Shown: positions 1 to 7,100, numbered from the stretch's first letter. The stretch is DNA of 16,012 bases from Campylobacterales bacterium (GCA_027056215.1 JALULO010000025.1:1-16012), one strand, 5' to 3'. Made by a program: numbers and translations. The notes: generated by a model from the sequence alone, not told the origin.

Positions 1-407
1 AATGCATCAAGTACTTTTTGTGATACATCCACTTGTATCAAAACATCATTGTTGATCGCTTCTTTGATATCATTTAAAAAAGAAGGTAAAACATAGTTAC
101 CGATGGTAAAAGAAGCTCCGATGATAAAAGTAAGCTCTTTATTCATAACATGAATGATCTCTTTTTCCACACCACTAACACATTTATCAAGACGTAATGC
201 TATTTTATACAACTCTTCACCTGTTTTGGTTAGGGTTATACCATTTTTCTTTCTCTCTACAATACGAGAGTCAAGATACTCTTCTAACCACTTGATCTGT
301 TGTGTTACAGCCGGCTGGGATATTCCCAGTTTTTTCGAGGCTTTGGAAAAACTACGTTCTTTCACTACGGTCAAAAACGTTCCCAGTTTTGCAAAATCTT
401 TTAGCAT
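1..407 (-). CDS. LysR-type transcriptional regulator (N-terminal part, truncated by window edge)
   Basis: The 135 visible residues begin at an ATG (407-405) preceded by an AAGGA ribosome binding site. Residues about 4-62 are a LysR winged helix-turn-helix, with the typical SFSKASKKLGISQPAVTQQI segment at 19-38 and the wing near TLTKTGEEL. From about residue 92 the effector-binding domain begins (FIIGASFTIGNYVLPSFL). The remaining C-terminal part lies outside the window. The gene diverges from the helicase gene across a 139-bp AT-rich gap with inverted repeats, which is the usual LysR arrangement for autoregulation. The regulated pathway and co-inducer cannot be told from this fragment; the adjacent helicase operon need not be its target. 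Family assignment is secure, function is not. Confidence 0.93.
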   Translation of the reverse strand, partial: MLKDFAKLGTFLTVVKERSFSKASKKLGISQPAVTQQIKWLEEYLDSRIVERKKNGITLTKTGEELYKIALRLDKCVSGVEKEIIHVMNKELTFIIGASFTIGNYVLPSFLNDIKEAINNDVLIQVDVSQKVLDA

Positions 408-425
408 AATACGTCCTTATGTTTA

Positions 426-431
426 AATATA
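426..431 (-). promoter_or_regulatory. Possible -10 element of the lysR-type gene
   Basis: TATATT reads on the minus strand 18 bases before the lysR start codon. It touches the left arm of the 431-440/492-501 inverted repeat, so a regulator bound there could block it. AT-richness makes chance matches likely. Confidence 0.3.
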
Positions 432-501
432 ATTGATAATTTTTCGTTATGATAACAAAAAATAATATAAATGTAAATAATATAAAGCTTTATTATCAAT
501 T
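431..501. promoter_or_regulatory. Candidate operator region between divergent lysR and helicase genes
   Basis: AATTGATAAT at 431-440 recurs as its exact reverse complement at 492-501, 51 bp apart. Between them lie a dyad GTTAT-N-ATAAC at 446-456 and a 12-bp direct repeat AAATAATATAAA at 460-471 and 475-486, repeated at a 15-bp step. LysR proteins commonly bind such dyads in the divergent promoter of their own gene. The region is extremely AT-rich, so some symmetry is expected by chance. Binding is an inference. Confidence 0.4.
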
Positions 502-518
502 TTTTATAGAAATTTAAC

Positions 519-524
519 TATAAT
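519..524 (+). promoter_or_regulatory. -10 element of the helicase-truB-csrA-ispE-smpB operon
   Basis: A perfect TATAAT preceded by ATTTAAC lies 22 bases before the helicase ATG at 547, giving a predicted leader of about 16 nt. No good -35 is visible, which is normal for Campylobacterota sigma-70 promoters. Confidence 0.55.
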
Positions 525-546
525 ATAAAGAAAAGTAGAGTTGACG

Positions 547-2592
547 ATGGAAAAGATATTTGCATATTTAAATGAATCACAAACCGAGGCAGTCAAACAA
601 ATCGATGGTCCCATCCTCATTTTAGCAGGAGCAGGTAGCGGTAAAACAAAAACGATTACCTCGCGTGTTGCCTATCTCATTGCCAATGGCATACCCGCTT
701 CTTCTATTCTCACACTGACATTTACCAATAAAGCGGCATCTGAGATGAGACAACGTGCACTCTCTTTACTAGATGAACAACTCACATACCCTCCACTACT
801 GTGTACCTTTCATAAGTTTGGATTGCTTTTTTTAAAGTTTTATATGTCAAAACTCGATCGTTCTAACAACTTTGTGATTATCGATACAGATGATAAAAAA
901 CGCATTATCAAAAGTTTTGATATAGATCTGCCTGTACCTTTGATTGCCAGTGAAATCTCACGTTTTAAAAATAATCTTATCAATCCAGATGATGCTATCA
1001 GTGCGGCACAGATGCAAAACTATAAAAAAATAGCCAATATATATAAAAAATATCAAGACTATTTGATACAAAATAATCTTGTAGATTTTGATGATTTACT
1101 TGCTTTGCCTTATGAGATTTTGCAAAAAGATGAAGAACTTTGTAAAGAGATCAGTAATAAATACCAATATATCCTCGTTGACGAATATCAAGATACCAAT
1201 GATTTACAATTTAAACTGCTCGAAAAACTAGCATCTCAACATAACAATCTCTGTGTAGTAGGTGACGATGATCAAAGTATTTACGGCTGGAGAGGTGCAA
1301 ATATCAAAAATATTCTTGAGTTTGATCAAGTATTTGAGAATACAAAAGTCATCAAACTTACTAAAAACTACCGCTCTACCAACGCCATACTCAAAGCGGC
1401 AAATGATTTGATAGAACACAATAGAAATCGGTTAGGTAAAGAACTCCAAGGTACAAAAGAAGAAGGCAAAGGGGTAGAAGTTATTCATCATGATGATGAA
1501 AATAATGAAGCACGATATATCGCTGAATCTATCAAAAAGATGATCGATTCAGGTGTCGATCCCAAAGACATAGCCGTACTCTACCGTATCAATGCCCTTT
1601 CACGTTCTATCGAAGAGGGGCTCAATAAAGCAGCTATACCTTACAAGATGGTGGGCGGTCTAAAGTTTTACGAGCGTGCAGAGATCAAAGATGTTATCGC
1701 ATATCTTAGGGTGATTGCAAATACGCATGATGATTTTTCACTTAAACGTATCATAAACAAACCAAAACGTGGACTTGGTAAAGCCACAATCGATAAAATC
1801 CTTTATCTAGGGCATCAACATAACTGTTCGATGTATGATGTATTTAACAATCATGCACAACCACTACAAGAACAAATCAGTAAAAAAGCCTTTGGTACTA
1901 TCACACAATTTTTTGCAGATATCCTCGCAATCAAAGAATCTTTGGAAGAAAGTACCTATGATCTTATCGATAATCTGGAAGAGACCTTTGCTATCAAAAA
2001 CAGTTATGCCCTCCTTCCAGATGGCATGGACAGGGTACTTAATATCGACGAATTTTATGGTCTTTATCGGGATTTTATCATCCAAAATCCCAATACAACC
2101 TTAGAAGCCTTTTTAAATGACATCACCCTACAAAGCGATCAAGATCAAATCGATGATCGTAGTATCTCTATCATGAGTATTCACGCTTCTAAAGGTTTGG
2201 AATTTGATTATCTCTATGTTATCGGTTTGGAAGAGGGATTTTTTCCATTAATCGGTGATGGCTGTGATATCGAAGAAGAACGTCGGTTAGGTTATGTTGC
2301 GATCACAAGAGCTAAAAAAGAGTTAACCCTCAGCTCTACATCAAGCAGATACTATAAAGGAAAACGTGCACAACTCGGGAAAAGTCGTTTTCTTGCAGAG
2401 TGTGGTCTGAGTAAAGGATCGTTGAAACTTGATCGCAGTACTTCTTTTAAAAAGGGGACTTTGGTAAAACATAAAATCTTTGGTGTAGGACGTGTGTTGG
2501 AAGTGAGCAAAGTAAAACGTGAATACAAACTCAAAATAAATTTTGGTGGCACAGCACGTGATATCCTCGCATCTTTTGTCGAAAAGATTTGA
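547..2592 (+). CDS. UvrD/Rep/PcrA-family superfamily 1A DNA helicase
   Basis: A 681-residue ATP-driven 3'-5' DNA helicase of the UvrD/Rep/PcrA group, acting in repair or replication-fork restart. All SF1A motifs are visible: Q-motif near LNESQTEAV (8-16), Walker A AGAGSGKT (27-34), TFTNKAASEM, TFHKFG (87-92), VDEYQDTN motif II (211-218), GDDDQSIYGWRGA motif III (239-251), NYRS motif IV (274-277), SIHASKGLEFD motif V and RRLGYVAITRAKK motif VI. The last about 45 residues (LVKHKIFGVGRVL onward) resemble the Tudor-like tail of PcrA/UvrD. I chose ATG 547 over TTG 541 because the weak purine-rich SD (AGTAGAG, 534-540) sits against the TTG but 6 bases before the ATG. It heads a five-gene operon, and its TGA shares one base with the truB ATG. 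The C. jejuni equivalent in this position is called rep; I cannot separate Rep from UvrD/PcrA by eye. Confidence 0.95.
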   Translation: MEKIFAYLNESQTEAVKQIDGPILILAGAGSGKTKTITSRVAYLIANGIPASSILTLTFTNKAASEMRQRALSLLDEQLTYPPLLCTFHKFGLLFLKFYMSKLDRSNNFVIIDTDDKKRIIKSFDIDLPVPLIASEISRFKNNLINPDDAISAAQMQNYKKIANIYKKYQDYLIQNNLVDFDDLLALPYEILQKDEELCKEISNKYQYILVDEYQDTNDLQFKLLEKLASQHNNLCVVGDDDQSIYGWRGANIKNILEFDQVFENTKVIKLTKNYRSTNAILKAANDLIEHNRNRLGKELQGTKEEGKGVEVIHHDDENNEARYIAESIKKMIDSGVDPKDIAVLYRINALSRSIEEGLNKAAIPYKMVGGLKFYERAEIKDVIAYLRVIANTHDDFSLKRIINKPKRGLGKATIDKILYLGHQHNCSMYDVFNNHAQPLQEQISKKAFGTITQFFADILAIKESLEESTYDLIDNLEETFAIKNSYALLPDGMDRVLNIDEFYGLYRDFIIQNPNTTLEAFLNDITLQSDQDQIDDRSISIMSIHASKGLEFDYLYVIGLEEGFFPLIGDGCDIEEERRLGYVAITRAKKELTLSSTSSRYYKGKRAQLGKSRFLAECGLSKGSLKLDRSTSFKKGTLVKHKIFGVGRVLEVSKVKREYKLKINFGGTARDILASFVEKI

Positions 2593-3449
2593 TGCAAAAG
2601 CAATACAAAGAGAGACTTTTTGTAGCATTCAAACCTCAAGATATTAGTTCAAACCGATATCTAGGACAAATCAAGCGAAAATATGGTGTCAAAAAAGCAG
2701 GTTTTTCAGGCACACTTGACCCTTTTGCCAAAGGTGTACTTATCATGGCATTTGGCAAATATACAAAACTTTTTCGTTTTTTAAAAAAAGCACCTAAACG
2801 TTACCGTGCAACCCTATGGTTAGGTGCGTACAGTGAAACGCTAGATATCGAAAAGATTTCGCAGGTTCAAGAGATCACCCCTTTTAGTGATGAAAAGATT
2901 GAAAACGTATTAAACACATTTAAAGGTGAAATCACCTACCTTCCTCCAAAATACTCAGCCAAAAAGATCAATGGCAAAAGAGCGTATGACTTAGCCAGAG
3001 AAAATCTAGATGTAAACCTGAAAAAGATCACGAGTACGATCTATGATATCTCATTGCTACATTATAGACACCCTTTTGTGACTTTTGAGATCACTATCAG
3101 TGAAGGTGGTTATATCAGAAGTATCGGAGCACTCATAGCCCAAAGGCTAGGTGTGGACGGTGCACTTACGGCACTGGAACGTCTTTATGAAGGTGACTTT
3201 GTCTATGATCATGAGAGGGCACTTGATCCACTTTTATATCTCGATCTCAAAGAAAATAGCTATTTAGGAGACAAAGAAGATATCTCACTTGGAAGAAAAC
3301 TCCTCTTATCTGATTTTCAAAACAAAGATGAAGGGATCTATCTGGTAAAATTGGATAAAATGTTTGCCATTATGGAGATCAAGGATGGTCTCGTAAAATA
3401 CCTGTTAAATGGAGTTAACTATGTTAATACTATCGAGAAAAGTGGATGA
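2592..3449 (+). CDS. truB: tRNA pseudouridine(55) synthase TruB
   Basis: A 285-residue enzyme that isomerises U55 in the T-loop of tRNAs. The catalytic Asp is D43 in the hallmark GFSGTLDPFAKGVL (37-50). Further family segments are YRATLWLGAYSETLD, the YLPPKYSAKKINGKRAYD stretch and GGYIRSIG. The protein is shorter than E. coli TruB (314), the shortening falling in the C-terminal PUA-like part, as is usual in this phylum. The ATG shares a base with the upstream helicase stop (TGATG) and has no convincing SD of its own, so translational coupling is likely. The last 29 bases overlap the csrA reading frame, which carries its own SD inside truB. Confidence 0.95.
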   Translation: MQKQYKERLFVAFKPQDISSNRYLGQIKRKYGVKKAGFSGTLDPFAKGVLIMAFGKYTKLFRFLKKAPKRYRATLWLGAYSETLDIEKISQVQEITPFSDEKIENVLNTFKGEITYLPPKYSAKKINGKRAYDLARENLDVNLKKITSTIYDISLLHYRHPFVTFEITISEGGYIRSIGALIAQRLGVDGALTALERLYEGDFVYDHERALDPLLYLDLKENSYLGDKEDISLGRKLLLSDFQNKDEGIYLVKLDKMFAIMEIKDGLVKYLLNGVNYVNTIEKSG

Positions 3450-3651
3450 AGAGATTATCCTGGGCAATGATATCGTTATCAAGATAAGCCAAATCGCCAA
3501 AGGCAGTGTGAAGATTGGTATCGAAGCACCTAAAGAGACACTCATCTTACGCGGTGAACTCAAAAAGCAAATAGAACAATCCAATCAAAAAGCACTCGTA
3601 GATACCGATGCAAATACACTCAAAGATTTAAGTAAGTTGCTTAAAAAATGA
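3421..3651 (+). CDS. csrA: Carbon storage regulator CsrA
   Basis: A 76-residue RNA-binding protein that dimerises and binds GGA-containing hairpins near mRNA start sites, blocking or stabilising translation. In Campylobacterota it acts with FliW mainly on flagellin mRNA. The start MLILSRKVDE is canonical, so ATG 3421 is preferred over the in-frame ATG at 3409; the GGAG at 3410-3413 is then its SD, 7 bases upstream. The RNA-contact residues L4 and R44 are present; position 45 is Gly where E. coli has Glu, with E46 kept. The C-terminal tail (from about 55) is longer than in E. coli (61 aa in total). It overlaps truB by 29 bp and ispE by 4 bp (ATGA), so its output is tied to the operon. Confidence 0.96.
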   Translation: MLILSRKVDEEIILGNDIVIKISQIAKGSVKIGIEAPKETLILRGELKKQIEQSNQKALVDTDANTLKDLSKLLKK

Positions 3652-4430
3652 CTATACGATCACACGCTAAAGTCAATATATTTTTAAAGATAACCGGTTT
3701 AAGAGGTAACTATCATGAACTTTCATCACGTTTTATGCAAGTCAAAGGGCTTTTTGACACGTTATCTTTTATCCCCAAAGAAAAAGCAAATGATGATTTT
3801 ACACTTCAAGGTTCTTTTGGTTGCCAGAGAGAAAAAAATACTATCTACAAAGCATGGCGTATTTTAAAAGAAGACACCAAAAATCAACGCTTAGATGATT
3901 TCTTTAAACATCATGCTGTTGTAGTAGAGAAAAAGATACCTGAATTTGCCGGTCTTGGCGGTGGAAGCTCTAACGCAGCTGCCTTTATGAAACTTTGCAA
4001 CAAAACCTGTAAACTAAACCTCGATAAGCAAACCCTAGCACAACTTGGAAGTAAAATCGGAGCGGATGTACCTTTTTTCATTTATGACTATCCTAGTGCA
4101 AATGTCAGTGGTATTGGAGAGATTGTAGAACCCTTTGAAGAAGATTTGTTAGATATCAAAATATTTACACCACCCATCAAAGGTGATACTGCACAGGTAT
4201 ATACTGCTTTTCGTAAAAATCATATACAAGAGATAGCACAAAATGCTTCACTAGCGAGTTGTATGGAAAAAGAGAGAAGTAATGCTATCATGAAAAAGTA
4301 TACTATCCAAGAGGCAAATGATCTTTTTGCCCCTGCCCTTTACCTCTATCCACAATTACAAAATCATGTCAAAGAGGGATGGTTTTTTAGTGGCAGTGGT
4401 AGTACATTTTTTACAACACAAAAGGTTTGA
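3648..4430 (+). CDS. ispE: 4-diphosphocytidyl-2-C-methyl-D-erythritol kinase IspE
   Basis: A 260-residue GHMP kinase that phosphorylates CDP-ME in the cytoplasmic MEP pathway to isoprenoid precursors (quinones, undecaprenyl phosphate). The sequence shows the N-terminal SHAKVN with K8, the ATP-binding loop PEFAGLGGGSSNAAA (98-112), GADVPFF with the catalytic Asp at D140, and the C-terminal glycine motif SGSGST. The region around 45-62 is divergent and short. It overlaps csrA by 4 bp (ATGA), and its end carries the AAGG ribosome site for smpB one base further on. Its position between csrA and smpB matches C. jejuni from memory. The gene appears intact. Confidence 0.95.
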   Translation: MTIRSHAKVNIFLKITGLRGNYHELSSRFMQVKGLFDTLSFIPKEKANDDFTLQGSFGCQREKNTIYKAWRILKEDTKNQRLDDFFKHHAVVVEKKIPEFAGLGGGSSNAAAFMKLCNKTCKLNLDKQTLAQLGSKIGADVPFFIYDYPSANVSGIGEIVEPFEEDLLDIKIFTPPIKGDTAQVYTAFRKNHIQEIAQNASLASCMEKERSNAIMKKYTIQEANDLFAPALYLYPQLQNHVKEGWFFSGSGSTFFTTQKV

Positions 4431-4431
4431 T

Positions 4432-4887
4432 ATGGGAAAAACAGTAGCCAGAAATAAAAAAGCATTTCATGATTATGAGATACAAGAAAAATATGAAGCA
4501 GGTATAGAACTCAAAGGCAGTGAAGTCAAAGCACTCCGAGCTGGACGTGTCAATCTTAAAGATAGTTTTGTCAAGATCATCAAAAATGAAGCATTTCTCA
4601 TGAATGCCCATATCTCCTACTTTGAAACCACAAATCCTCATTTTAAACCAGATGAAAGACGCTCACGTAAACTGCTTTTACATCGAAAAGAGATAGATAA
4701 ACTCATCGGTAAAACGACTAGAGAAGGGCTCACCATAGTACCGTTAAGTATCTACTTTAACCATAAAAATCTAGCAAAAGTGCAAATAGCATTGGCTAAA
4801 GGTAAAAAGATGCATGATAAAAGGGAAACATTAAAAAGAAAAGAGGCAGACAGAGAAGCTGCTCGTGCTATGCGCGATAAGTATTAA
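4432..4887 (+). CDS. smpB: SsrA-binding protein SmpB
   Basis: A 151-residue RNA-binding protein that brings tmRNA into stalled ribosomes for trans-translation. Hallmarks are ARNKKAFHDYEI (6-17), YEAGIELKGSEVKALRAGRVNLKDSF (21-46), the NPHF segment, RKLLLH, and the basic tail KGKKMHDKRET...REAARAMRDKY that enters the mRNA channel. ATG 4432 is chosen because it gives the normal N-terminus and has AAGG at 4422-4425; longer in-frame extensions would run inside ispE. It is the last gene of the operon, one base after the ispE stop. No ssrA (tmRNA) gene is present in this window. Confidence 0.96.
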   Translation: MGKTVARNKKAFHDYEIQEKYEAGIELKGSEVKALRAGRVNLKDSFVKIIKNEAFLMNAHISYFETTNPHFKPDERRSRKLLLHRKEIDKLIGKTTREGLTIVPLSIYFNHKNLAKVQIALAKGKKMHDKRETLKRKEADREAARAMRDKY

Positions 4888-4890
4888 AAG

Positions 4891-4915
4891 TGTCAAAGGT
4901 ATAAAACCTTTGACA
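4891..4915 (-). terminator. Intergenic hairpin between convergent smpB and rplS
   Basis: A perfect 10-bp stem, TGTCAAAGGT with ACCTTTGACA, encloses a 5-nt loop. Read on the minus strand it is followed by CTTTTAAT, a modest U-tract, so it most likely ends the rpsP-rplS transcript. On the plus strand it is followed by eight A, so smpB would be served poorly by it as an intrinsic terminator. Confidence 0.6.
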
Positions 4916-4928
4916 AAAAAAAGGGAGC

Positions 4929-5285
4929 TTACTTTTTAAGCTCTTTGATTCTTGCAGCTTTACCGCGTCTTTCTCTAAGATAAAAGAGTTTTGCTCTTCT
5001 AACACGTCCATGTCTAAGAACCGTGATGCTTTCGATACTTTCAGAATAAATAGGGAAAATTCTCTCAACACCAACACTGTTCGCACCGATTTTTCTTACC
5101 ATGAAAGTTTCACCAGTACCTTGACCACGTCTTGCGATACATACACCTTCAAAATTTTGAACTCTTGTTTTATCACCTTCTTTGATGATTACGGCTACTC
5201 TTAGTGTATCACCTGCTCTAAAATCAGGAATCTCTTTACCTTCAGCTTGTTTTGCTTCAAACGCGTCAATATATTTGTTTCTCAT
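4929..5285 (-). CDS. rplS: 50S ribosomal protein L19
   Basis: A 118-residue ribosomal protein at the 30S-50S interface. The L19 signature runs through PDFRAGDTLRVAVIIKEGDKTRVQNFEGV, the basic RRGQGTGETFMVRKI segment and IFPIYSESIESITVLRHGRVRRAKLFYLR. The ATG overlaps the trmD stop by 4 bases (ATGA) and has an AGAGG ribosome site inside trmD. It is the last gene of the rpsP-khpA-rimM-trmD-rplS operon, followed by the hairpin at 4891-4915. The length is normal for the family (about 115-120). Confidence 0.98.
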   Translation of the reverse strand: MRNKYIDAFEAKQAEGKEIPDFRAGDTLRVAVIIKEGDKTRVQNFEGVCIARRGQGTGETFMVRKIGANSVGVERIFPIYSESIESITVLRHGRVRRAKLFYLRERRGKAARIKELKK

Positions 5286-5989
5286 TTTTTTTCCTCTAAA
5301 TGTTTAATATCTAATGTTTCATACAGATCTGGTCTAAAATATTTTGTCTTTTTGAGTGACAATTCTCGTTTAAGAGCGTGGATTTTACCATGGTTGCCCT
5401 TTAAATATTCTTTGATTATAGAACTTTTGTCAAAAATATTTGGTTTTGTAAATGTCGGTGCTTCTAAAAGTGCATCTTCGAAGCTCTCAACATCCAAAGA
5501 TTCGGCATTTCCAAGTACACCGTCGATATTTCTACTGATAGCATCACACATCGATAAACTCGGTAATTCCCCACCCGTTAAGATAAAATCACCTGTTGAA
5601 AACACTTCATGGGCATATTTTTCAATGATACGCTCATCAATCCCTTCATATCTCCCACTCACAAAAACGATATGTTTCTTTTTGGATAAACGCTTGGCAT
5701 CTATCTGTTTAAAAGGTTTTGCCGCAGGAATTGGAAAGATGATATAAGCATCTTTATCTTTTTGCATAATCTCTGAAAGAAGGGTATCCAAAGGTTGCAC
5801 AGACATCACCTGCCCTGCACCGCCACCTGCCTGATAGCGATCTACTTTTCCATGTTTATCACTACTATAATCTCGTGGATTGAAGCTAGCAGTTGTAATC
5901 AAACCCGCATCAACAGCCCGCTTCAAAATAGAAGCTTGAAAATAAGGCAAAATGAGTTGGGGAAAAAGCGTCACAAAAGTAAACTGCAC
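5282..5989 (-). CDS. trmD: tRNA (guanine-N1-)-methyltransferase TrmD
   Basis: A 235-residue SPOUT enzyme that makes m1G37 in tRNAs reading CNN codons, preventing +1 frameshifting. It shows FTFVTLFPQL at the N-terminus, YQAGGGAGQVM (52-62), and the trefoil-knot SAM site: FVSGRYEGIDER (109-120), STGDFILTGGELPSL (131-145) and GVLGN (157-161). R153 aligns by eye with E. coli R154. The proposed catalytic Asp (E. coli D169, in DSF) aligns with E168 in ESF, a conservative change that I think is common in this phylum. The start codon is GTG (5989-5987), sharing one base with the rimM stop (TAGTG), with GAGG 7 bases upstream. It sits upstream of rplS in the classic order. Confidence 0.97.
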   Translation of the reverse strand: MQFTFVTLFPQLILPYFQASILKRAVDAGLITTASFNPRDYSSDKHGKVDRYQAGGGAGQVMSVQPLDTLLSEIMQKDKDAYIIFPIPAAKPFKQIDAKRLSKKKHIVFVSGRYEGIDERIIEKYAHEVFSTGDFILTGGELPSLSMCDAISRNIDGVLGNAESLDVESFEDALLEAPTFTKPNIFDKSSIIKEYLKGNHGKIHALKRELSLKKTKYFRPDLYETLDIKHLEEKK

Positions 5990-6522
5990 TACGAAGCCTC
6001 GAGCAATCCATACGCATCTGTTGTATAAACTTTTTTTGCTTCTTTATCAAAGTGATCGATATACTGTGGTATATAAGGAATCAAAAAACGTTTTGATAAC
6101 TCTTTGTCTACCAATGTTACATCTGTTTGTACATGAAGATAATCAGTATTTGCAATACGTTGTATCTCTATCACTTTACCAAGATATAAATCACCTTCAT
6201 AGACATCAGCATCTTCCATATCAAACCAAAAATACTCACCCTCTTTAAGAGTACAATTTTCAATACTCTCATCAACAGTAGAATAAAGCTTTTTATTTAC
6301 CAAAGCGGTTGCACTGTTTCTATCTGGATAGTTTACAAACTGCACAAGAGACTTTTCAGGCTTATAAGAAAGGATGGTTAGTGTATCTTTACCATCTGTT
6401 TGAAAAGAAGCACCCTCACAAAACTGCTCAGCAAAGTCTGTATGAAGATGGAGTTTTAACGCTCCGAAGAGACCAACACATTTACCAACTGTGGCAATGT
6501 GAATCTTCTGGTTACTCTTCAT
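5989..6522 (-). CDS. rimM: 16S rRNA processing protein RimM
   Basis: A 177-residue assembly factor that binds ribosomal protein S19 and helps mature the head of the 30S subunit. The N-terminal barrel begins IHIATVGKCVGLFGALKLHLHTDF, and the C-terminal PRC-barrel begins near GEYFWFDMEDADVY (about 104-117), the family's landmark. Similarity is weaker than for its neighbours, which is normal for RimM, but position between khpA and trmD makes the call firm. The ATG overlaps the end of khpA by 11 bases and lacks a clear SD, suggesting reinitiation or coupling from khpA. Confidence 0.93.
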   Translation of the reverse strand: MKSNQKIHIATVGKCVGLFGALKLHLHTDFAEQFCEGASFQTDGKDTLTILSYKPEKSLVQFVNYPDRNSATALVNKKLYSTVDESIENCTLKEGEYFWFDMEDADVYEGDLYLGKVIEIQRIANTDYLHVQTDVTLVDKELSKRFLIPYIPQYIDHFDKEAKKVYTTDAYGLLEAS

Positions 6523-6757
6523 TGGATTTGATTATGACGCGATATGCCCTGTTTTCTTTGGCCTTGCATCCGGAGATCACTGATTTGATTGCAGAGATCA
6601 TTTTACCTTCTTTGCCTATTAGCTTTCCGGTATCACTTTTATCTGCAATCACAGTTATTTCAGAAAAAGTATCATCTACGTCGACACGATTTACTTTTAT
6701 CTCTTCTGGCTTATTTGCGATGAGTTGTGCAAAAGCCAGGATAAATTTATCTGCCAT
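6512..6757 (-). CDS. khpA: KH-domain RNA-binding protein KhpA
   Basis: An 81-residue single KH-domain protein (YlqC/KhpA family). The nucleic-acid-binding GxxG loop is IGKEGK at 47-52, in the context DTGKLIGKEGKMISAIKSV. Relatives work with KhpB (Jag) as small-RNA and mRNA chaperones affecting cell division and envelope. The gene starts two bases after the rpsP stop and overlaps rimM by 11 bp, so it is co-translated with ribosomal and rRNA-maturation genes. No strong SD is visible. The exact RNA targets cannot be predicted. Confidence 0.93.
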   Translation of the reverse strand: MADKFILAFAQLIANKPEEIKVNRVDVDDTFSEITVIADKSDTGKLIGKEGKMISAIKSVISGCKAKENRAYRVIIKSNEE

Positions 6758-6759
6758 AA

Positions 6760-6987
6760 CTATTTAGTGATTCTCTCCACTCTATCGCTTAGTTTTGCAC
6801 CAACGCTTTTCCAGTAATCTAATCTTTCTTTATCAAATTTAACTGTTTCTGGTTCTGTTAAAGGATTATAATAACCGATTGATTCAATCCAGCCACCATC
6901 TCTTCTTTTTCTGCTATCTGTTACCACGATTCTGTAAAATGGTTTTTTCTTTCTACCCATTCTTGTAAGTCTTACTACTGTTGCCAT
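6760..6987 (-). CDS. rpsP: 30S ribosomal protein S16
   Basis: A 75-residue ribosomal protein of the 30S body. The hallmarks are VVRLTRMGRKKKPFYRIVVTDSRKRRDGGWIE split over residues 4-35, and IGYYNPL. The ATG has an ideal AGGAG at 6997-6993. It heads the rpsP-khpA-rimM-trmD-rplS operon and is preceded by a 147-nt leader/spacer with a long hairpin at 7021-7066. Length is at the short end for S16 (about 75-90). Confidence 0.98.
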   Translation of the reverse strand: MATVVRLTRMGRKKKPFYRIVVTDSRKRRDGGWIESIGYYNPLTEPETVKFDKERLDYWKSVGAKLSDRVERITK

Positions 6988-7020
6988 CTATTCTCCTAAT
7001 ATTTTCATTTCTATTTTGTC

Positions 7021-7066
7021 TTACGGCTTAGCACTCATGAGTGTGTTCATGACTACTAAACCGTAA
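7021..7066 (-). promoter_or_regulatory. Long structured hairpin in the rpsP 5' leader (candidate cis-regulatory RNA)
   Basis: On the minus strand, TTACGGTTTAGTA (7066-7054) pairs with its partner at 7033-7021 (13 bp, two G-U wobbles). A single G-G mismatch follows, then TCATGA (7052-7047) pairs with a second TCATGA (7040-7035) around an ACACAC hexaloop. That gives 19 base pairs in a 46-nt unit. It is not followed by a U-tract (GACAAAAT follows), so it is not an ordinary terminator. It ends 33 bases before the rpsP ATG. A leader element for S16 or operon control, or an RNase processing site, are the options; none is proven. Confidence 0.5.
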
Positions 7067-7090
7067 AAAAAGATTGTACATTTTCAATCT
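7065..7090 (-). terminator. Weak terminator-like hairpin downstream of ffh
   Basis: On the minus strand AGATTG (7090-7085) and CAATCT (7076-7071) can form a 6-bp stem with an 8-nt loop, followed at once by six further T. The stem is short and AT-rich, so termination would be partial. The U-run overlaps the first pairs of the next hairpin (7066-7021). Confidence 0.4.
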
Positions 7091-7100
7091 AAAGGCGCGA

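Noticed and set aside
2341..2639. Two overlapping minus-strand frames of 95 residues at the helicase/truB junction
   Set aside because: Both are antisense to conserved coding sequence and have no ribosome site or family resemblance.
4318..4431. Extended N-terminus of SmpB starting at 4318
   Set aside because: The extension lies wholly within ispE and is unlike SmpB; ATG 4432 gives the normal protein and has an AAGG site.
5247..5747. 166-residue open frame on the plus strand
   Set aside because: It is antisense to trmD, a secure conserved gene, and its translation has no recognisable domain.
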